Positions 35,249 to 38,740 of a stretch of DNA of 38,740 bases are shown in pieces. The stretch's first letter is position 1. Each line of letters opens with the position of its first letter. The notes below the pieces were generated by a model, which was given only the letters and a program-made list of their open reading frames with translations, ran no database searches and had not been told where the DNA came from. Origin of the DNA: Oscillospiraceae bacterium (GTDB taxonomy: Bacteria > Bacillota > Clostridia > Oscillospirales > Oscillospiraceae); contig SVLX01000025.1 of assembly GCA_015067725.1 (NCBI GenBank), positions 1 through 38,740 on the forward strand, written 5' to 3'. The position numbers were made by a program, and so were the translations under genes.

Positions 35249-35277
35249 TTGACAGTTGAGCTTAAATCTGTTAAAAT
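35249..35277 (+). promoter_or_regulatory. Promoter of the T-box/tyrS unit
   Basis: Perfect TTGACA (35249-35254), 17-base spacer and TAAAAT (35272-35277), just before the T-box leader. Confidence 0.75.
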
Positions 35278-35284
35278 CTCGACA

Positions 35285-35530
35285 GGATATTGAAAACACA
35301 ATGATGGGAAGAAGTACCCGGCCTATCCGTTTCCAGAGAGCCTCCGGTTGGTGCAAGGAGGTAAGCGGACCCGGAGAAGTACATCCCGGAGTGGCCTGCC
35401 TGAACAGATAGTAGGGCAGGACGGTTGGGTCCGATACCGCCCACCTGAGCGTCACGGCGAAGTCTGTGGCGGAATTTGAGGTGGTACCGCGTTTTTTGAC
35501 GCCCTCTGTCTGTTAGACAGGGGGATTTTT
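35285..35530 (+). promoter_or_regulatory. Tyrosine T-box riboswitch
   Basis: A T-box leader that senses uncharged tRNA. The T-box sequence TGAGGTGGTACCGCG lies at 35477-35491. Stem I shows the AGAGAG bulge and the distal GGTTGGTGCAAGG loop segment. In the specifier loop GAAGTACATCC the codon is TAC (35380-35382), for tyrosine, which fits tyrS downstream. The intrinsic terminator stem of about 10 base pairs is at 35502-35521, followed by ATTTTT. Uncharged tRNA-Tyr should favour the antiterminator and raise expression of the MBL-fold gene and tyrS together. Confidence 0.92.
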
Positions 35531-35559
35531 GCTATCTAAAATAAAAGGAGGAATACCTG

Positions 35560-36180
35560 ATGCCGGACGTTAAGATTACCTATCTGGGTCATGCCTGTTT
35601 TTGCCTGGAGGCTTCCGGATACCGGACGGTGATTGACCCCTATGCGGACAATATGGTGCCGGGTCTGCCGGTTTTGCGGGTGGAGGCTGAGGCGGTATAT
35701 TGCTCTCATGGTCACGATGACCACAGCCATGTGGCATCCGTTGCCCTCACGGGGAGTGAGATTCCTGCGCCCTACAGTCTTAAAAAGCTGGAGGTCACTC
35801 ACGATGATGCAGGCGGCAAGCTCCGGGGGATGAACACCATCCATATTTTTGACTTTGGCGGCCTGCGGATTGCCCATATGGGTGACATTGGCCGCAGTCT
35901 GACCGGGGAGGAGCAGAACATTCTGCAGGGATTAGATGCACTGCTGATTCCAGTGGGTGGCTACTATACCATTGATGCTTCTGCCGCTACGGAGATGGTC
36001 AATCAGCTTAGACCCCGGGTGGTGATTCCCATGCACTACCGGACCGACCAAACCGGATTCCCGGCCATTGCCCACATCAGCGACTTTACCGCTCGCTTTG
36101 ACCGGGTAGTCTATGGGGGAGATTCCCTCGTTTTGACCCAGGAAACCGAAAAACAAATCCATGTACTGCAGTACAAATAA
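35560..36180 (+). CDS. MBL-fold metal-dependent hydrolase (UlaG-like)
   Basis: A 206-residue metallo-beta-lactamase-fold protein. It starts with ITYLGHACFCLE, then the signature HGHDDH metal site, HMGDIG, an LLIPVGGYYTIDA strand with the Asp ligand and PMHYRT with the last His. This pattern belongs to the L-ascorbate-6-phosphate-lactonase-like (UlaG/UPF0173) group, which hydrolyses diverse esters or lactones. No ascorbate genes are nearby, so the substrate is unknown. It is the first gene behind the tyrosine T-box and is followed 15 bases later by tyrS, so its level should follow tyrosine-tRNA charging. AAAAGGAGG precedes the ATG. Confidence 0.9.
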   Translation: MPDVKITYLGHACFCLEASGYRTVIDPYADNMVPGLPVLRVEAEAVYCSHGHDDHSHVASVALTGSEIPAPYSLKKLEVTHDDAGGKLRGMNTIHIFDFGGLRIAHMGDIGRSLTGEEQNILQGLDALLIPVGGYYTIDASAATEMVNQLRPRVVIPMHYRTDQTGFPAIAHISDFTARFDRVVYGGDSLVLTQETEKQIHVLQYK

Positions 36181-36195
36181 TAAAGGAGACACGAA

Positions 36196-37416
36196 ATGAA
36201 ACTATATGACGAACTGGTAGCCCGTGGCCTGATTGCCCAGGTCACCAACGAAGAAGAAATCCGGGAGATGATCGACAACGGCAAGGCCACATTCTATATT
36301 GGCTTTGACCCCACCGCTGACTCCCTCCATGTGGGTCACTTTATGGCGCTGTGCCTGATGAAGCGGTTGCAGATGGCCGGAAATCGCCCCATTGCCCTGA
36401 TTGGCGGCGGTACGGCTATGATCGGCGATCCCTCCGGCCGGACGGATATGCGCTCCATGATGACCAAGGAAGTCATCGACCACAACTGCGCCTGCTTCAA
36501 GAAGCAGATGGAGCGGTTCATTGAGTTCGGTGAAGGCAAGGCGCAGATGGTGAATAACGCCGATTGGCTGCTGAACCTGAATTATGTGGACTTCATCCGG
36601 GACATTGGCGGTTGCTTCTCCGTCAACAATATGCTCCGGGCAGAGTGCTTCAAGCAGAGAATGGAGAAGGGTCTGAGCTTCCTGGAGTTCAACTATATGC
36701 CCATGCAGTCCTATGACTTCTACTATCTGTTCCAGCACTATGGCTGTAATATGCAGTTCGGCGGCAACGACCAGTGGAGCAATATGCTGGGCGGCACCGA
36801 GCTGATTCGCCGCAAGCTGGGTAAGGATGCCCATGCCATGACCATCACCCTGCTGCTCAATTCCGAGGGCAAGAAGATGGGCAAGACCGCCAAGGGTGCT
36901 GTCTGGCTTGACCCCAACAAGACCAGTCCTTATGACTTCTATCAGTACTGGCGCAATGTAGAGGATGCCGATGTTCTCAAGTGCATCCGGATGCTGACCT
37001 TCCTGCCCCTGGAGCAGATTGATGCCATGGCCGACTGGAAGGACGCCCAGCTTAACGAAGCCAAGGCAATCCTGGCCTATGAGCTGACCAAGCTGGTTCA
37101 CGGCGAAGAAGAAGCGGAAAAGGCTCAGGCCGCCGCCAAGGCACTCTTTGCCGGTGGTGCCGATGCGGATATGCCCACCACGGAGATTACCGCCGACAAG
37201 CTGGTGGACGGCAAGATTGGCATTCTGAATCTGATGGTGGCTTGCAAGCTGGCTGCCTCCAATGGCGAGGCCCGTCGTCTGGTGCAGCAGGGCGGCGTAT
37301 TCGTCAATGATGAGAAAGTGCCTGCCATCGACTATGCCGTGACAGAAGAACAGCTCAAAGAGGGCGTTAAACTGAGAAAGGGCAAGAAGGTGTTCCATAA
37401 GGCGGTTTTGGGCTGA
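36196..37416 (+). CDS. tyrS: Tyrosyl-tRNA synthetase
   Basis: A 406-residue class I synthetase charging tRNA-Tyr. The HIGH motif is HVGH at residues 45-48, the tyrosine-binding region includes [16 protein letters not shown] and GGNDQWSN, and the KMSKS-type loop is KMGKT at 227-231. A C-terminal S4 RNA-binding domain (about residues 340-400, [16 protein letters not shown]) completes it. Expression is under the tyrosine T-box. Its TGA overlaps the ATG of the next gene by one base. AAAGGAGACACGAA precedes the start. Confidence 0.97.
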   Translation: MKLYDELVARGLIAQVTNEEEIREMIDNGKATFYIGFDPTADSLHVGHFMALCLMKRLQMAGNRPIALIGGGTAMIGDPSGRTDMRSMMTKEVIDHNCACFKKQMERFIEFGEGKAQMVNNADWLLNLNYVDFIRDIGGCFSVNNMLRAECFKQRMEKGLSFLEFNYMPMQSYDFYYLFQHYGCNMQFGGNDQWSNMLGGTELIRRKLGKDAHAMTITLLLNSEGKKMGKTAKGAVWLDPNKTSPYDFYQYWRNVEDADVLKCIRMLTFLPLEQIDAMADWKDAQLNEAKAILAYELTKLVHGEEEAEKAQAAAKALFAGGADADMPTTEITADKLVDGKIGILNLMVACKLAASNGEARRLVQQGGVFVNDEKVPAIDYAVTEEQLKEGVKLRKGKKVFHKAVLG

Positions 37417-37736
37417 TGGCAGAACACGGCGAAAACAACGCAAGAAAGCAATTGGATGCCTGTCCGGGTGGAAAAAGCCCGGACAGTGTCCTTGCTCACC
37501 GGTTTTCCGGCGGGCATAAGGCGGCGCTGGAGAGAGACCGGGTGTGTGGTTGCTTTTATTGCCTGAAGATTTTCAGCCCCTCGGAAATTGATACCTGGCT
37601 ATTTGGAGATAACCCCTGTGACCGGGATGGCACTGCAGTCTGCCCTTATTGTGGTGTGGATGCGGTGATTGGGGAGAGCTCCGGGTTTCCGGTGGCGGAG
37701 GCGTTTTTGGGAGAGATGCGGAGGGTTTGGTTTTGA
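37416..37736 (+). CDS. Small zinc-ribbon protein of unknown function
   Basis: A 106-residue soluble protein. After a polar N terminus it has CGCFYC, then FSPSEIDTW, a CPYCG pair and a GESSGFPVAEAFLGEMRRVWF end. The two Cys pairs probably bind one zinc. The pattern of two Cys pairs flanking an SPSEI helix, with a final Ser-Gly-Phe-Pro and a Trp-Phe terminus, recurs in small bacterial cytoplasmic proteins that have no known function. The ATG overlaps the tyrS stop (TGATG), so it is probably translated with tyrS under T-box control. Confidence 0.8.
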   Translation: MAEHGENNARKQLDACPGGKSPDSVLAHRFSGGHKAALERDRVCGCFYCLKIFSPSEIDTWLFGDNPCDRDGTAVCPYCGVDAVIGESSGFPVAEAFLGEMRRVWF

Positions 37737-37773
37737 GGGGAGATTTGCTCCGATAGAACAGGCGGTGCATTTG

Positions 37774-37885
37774 CTCCCTTAGCCTCGCTACGCTCGGCAG
37801 CTCCCTCTGGGAGGGAGCCTTTGACGCTGCACCCAACAAAAGCCTCCCTCTAAGAGGGAGGTGCCCCGAAGGGGCGGAGGGAGTC
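37774..37885. repeat. Hairpin-rich intergenic repeat, copy 1
   Basis: A run of perfect short hairpins: GCTCCCTC with GAGGGAGC (37800-37818), CCTCCCTCT with AGAGGGAGG (37843-37861) and GCCCC with GGGGC (37863-37875), plus an AGCCTCGCTACGCTCGGC stem at the start. Similar Cys-free, non-coding GGGAGG repeats are common between genes in gut Clostridia. The first 83 bases recur at 38557-38639 with 5 differences. This accounts for much of the gene-free interval 37737-38027. Confidence 0.8.
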
Positions 37886-37969
37886 TGTCAAACTTCCTAC
37901 CTACAGAAAAGACCATCATGCAAGCCTACGGCTTCTGGTGGCAGACTCAACACCGAAGCGGAATGCATA

Positions 37970-37994
37970 GCAGAACTGATGCGGATGTATCAAA
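37970..37994 (+). repeat. 25-base direct repeat, left copy
   Basis: Begins GCAGAACTGATGCGGATGTA. It is repeated at 38505-38529 with one difference (24 of 25 bases). In one frame it encodes AELMRMYQ, and here the frame continues to a TGA after ELM, so it may be the tail of a decayed gene. Confidence 0.7.
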
Positions 37995-38027
37995 AACTTA
38001 CAGAATTAATGTGAGGAAAGAATATAT

Positions 38028-38477
38028 ATGAAGTATGAGCTCAATGGAATTAGTTTTCCGTTTGGGGGAATCTCTTGGGATAACAAGACAACGGCCAAAG
38101 ACCGATTTCGGTACCTATTGCTCTACTTGGAGTCAAAACGGATTCTAGTAAACCCGCTATGTATGGAGCAAAAGCAACAATGCATCGAATCTGTTTTAGA
38201 GATTAAACACGTTCTTGTTGAAATAACAAAGGATGTTGATTTTAACGACAAGGATACCGATGTTGTGCGCTCGTTAATCTCTGCCTGTAATACATATTTG
38301 GATGCAGTACCATCTGAAACTGCATCACAACTGATCTTTCATGATGGCGAAAGGTGGGCAGATGTTGTATTTGACGGTGCGATGGAGGAGTTCCGCAAAG
38401 CTTTTGCTCTAGGAATTCGACGGTTAGAAATTAGGTATGGTTTATCCTTTCGGTCACAGATTCATGGAGCTGAATGA
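38028..38477 (+). CDS. Accessory protein of unknown function, DUF6650-like
   Basis: A 149-residue soluble protein that starts MKYELNGISFPFGGISWDN. A Phe-Gly-Gly-Ile-Ser-Trp segment, a basic RFRYLLLYLESKRILVNP helix and a SVLEIKHVLVE helix follow, then a mostly helical end. This outline resembles the small proteins now grouped as DUF6650, which I recall from memory and cannot check here; no function is known to me. Base composition is visibly richer in A and T than that of the neighbouring housekeeping genes, and the gene is bracketed by direct repeats, both consistent with transfer. GAGGAAAGAATATAT precedes the ATG. Confidence 0.75.
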   Translation: MKYELNGISFPFGGISWDNKTTAKDRFRYLLLYLESKRILVNPLCMEQKQQCIESVLEIKHVLVEITKDVDFNDKDTDVVRSLISACNTYLDAVPSETASQLIFHDGERWADVVFDGAMEEFRKAFALGIRRLEIRYGLSFRSQIHGAE

Positions 38478-38504
38478 GATACGATTTGGACAGCTACAAA
38501 CACG

Positions 38505-38529
38505 GCAGAGCTGATGCGGATGTATCAAA
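38505..38529 (+). repeat. 25-base direct repeat, right copy
   Basis: Matches 37970-37994 at 24 of 25 bases, in the same orientation, 28 bases after the stop of the accessory gene. The copies flank that gene. Confidence 0.7.
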
Positions 38530-38556
38530 CGTTGCCCAAACAGCGAAGTGCGGTTA

Positions 38557-38639
38557 CTCCCTCAGCCTCGCTACGCTCGGCAGCTCCCTCTGGGAGGGAG
38601 CCTTTGACGCTATACCTAGCAAAAGCCTCCCTCTAAGAG
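38557..38639. repeat. Hairpin-rich intergenic repeat, copy 2 (truncated)
   Basis: Same orientation and 78 of 83 bases identical to 37774-37856, but it breaks off at TCTAAGAG in the middle of a hairpin, so the right part present in copy 1 is missing. The remaining bases to 38740 are AT-rich and show no gene. Confidence 0.8.
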
Positions 38640-38740
38640 CAATGCTGTCAACTTAAGAAACATTCGTCAAAATAGCCAGAAAAATAAGTAAAATTTGGTG
38701 AAAATGCCACTTGACTTTTGGCGTCGGCCCTTAAAATGAC

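Noticed and set aside
36202..37443. Long open frame opposite tyrS
   Set aside because: Shadow of tyrS, which has intact HIGH and KMSKS-type motifs and an S4 domain.
37774..38639. Possible CRISPR array formed by the repeats
   Set aside because: Only two long copies of unequal length with a gene between them, and no regular spacers or cas genes.
38474..38656. Small open frame overlapping the end of the accessory gene (ATGA)
   Set aside because: It runs straight through the direct repeat and the hairpin repeat, so its sequence is explained by repeats. There is no separate ribosome binding site.

Overview
The window looks like chromosomal DNA from a GC-balanced, low-oxygen Firmicute, most probably a gut Clostridia of the Oscillospirales/Ruminococcaceae type. 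This is inferred from gene content: a tmRNA/SmpB pair, a Gram-positive LexA-type SOS box, T-box control of tyrS, a CD1247-like protein, a YqeG-family HAD phosphatase, a CotJC-like manganese catalase and a very large SLH-anchored surface protease with Cys-rich repeats. No species can be named from the sequence alone.

Layout. 1-627 holds the tail of a possible nucleotide-binding (SLOG-like) protein and a small lipoprotein. 628-935 has no gene; it holds an array of ATGAAACTT-type repeats resembling an IS21-family end, then the ssrA terminator. 936-3083 (minus) is a trans-translation cluster: a HAD hydrolase, smpB, a cyclophilin and ssrA. 3193-4820 is an SOS-type unit with a consensus promoter, a LexA-like palindrome, a small unknown protein and a Y-family polymerase. 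4883-5889 (minus) is a tightly coupled three-gene operon of unknown function. 5992-8530 carries a phosphodiesterase, coaX and a diaminopimelate-decarboxylase-like protein that appears to have lost its catalytic residues.

9028-20421 is one long plus-strand housekeeping operon: smc, a GNAT acetyltransferase, ftsY, rph, rdgB, yhbY, a nadD-yqeK fusion, rsfS, leuS and a small membrane protein. rpsU follows with its own promoter and terminator. 20836-24339 has an unknown TTG-started gene, yqeG coupled to an M24 aminopeptidase, then efp and a CD1247-like acidic zinc-ribbon protein. 24380-35126 (minus) contains a manganese catalase, a 2869-residue S-layer-type subtilase and a winged-helix regulator just upstream of it.

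35249-37736 is a tyrosine T-box unit that places an MBL-fold hydrolase before tyrS, followed by an overlapping zinc-ribbon gene. 37737-38740 is accessory: two copies of a hairpin-rich repeat and a 25-bp direct repeat bracket a lower-GC gene of unknown function.

The most unusual items are the LysA-like probable pseudoenzyme behind coaX, the SOS-controlled small protein in front of the Y-family polymerase, the unknown three-gene operon, the protease that carries both dockerin-like and cohesin-like modules, and the repeat-flanked gene at the right edge. Start sites were chosen from ribosome binding sites and family N-termini; several differ from the longest open frame (smpB and 20836-21543 use TTG, smc and the polymerase use GTG).
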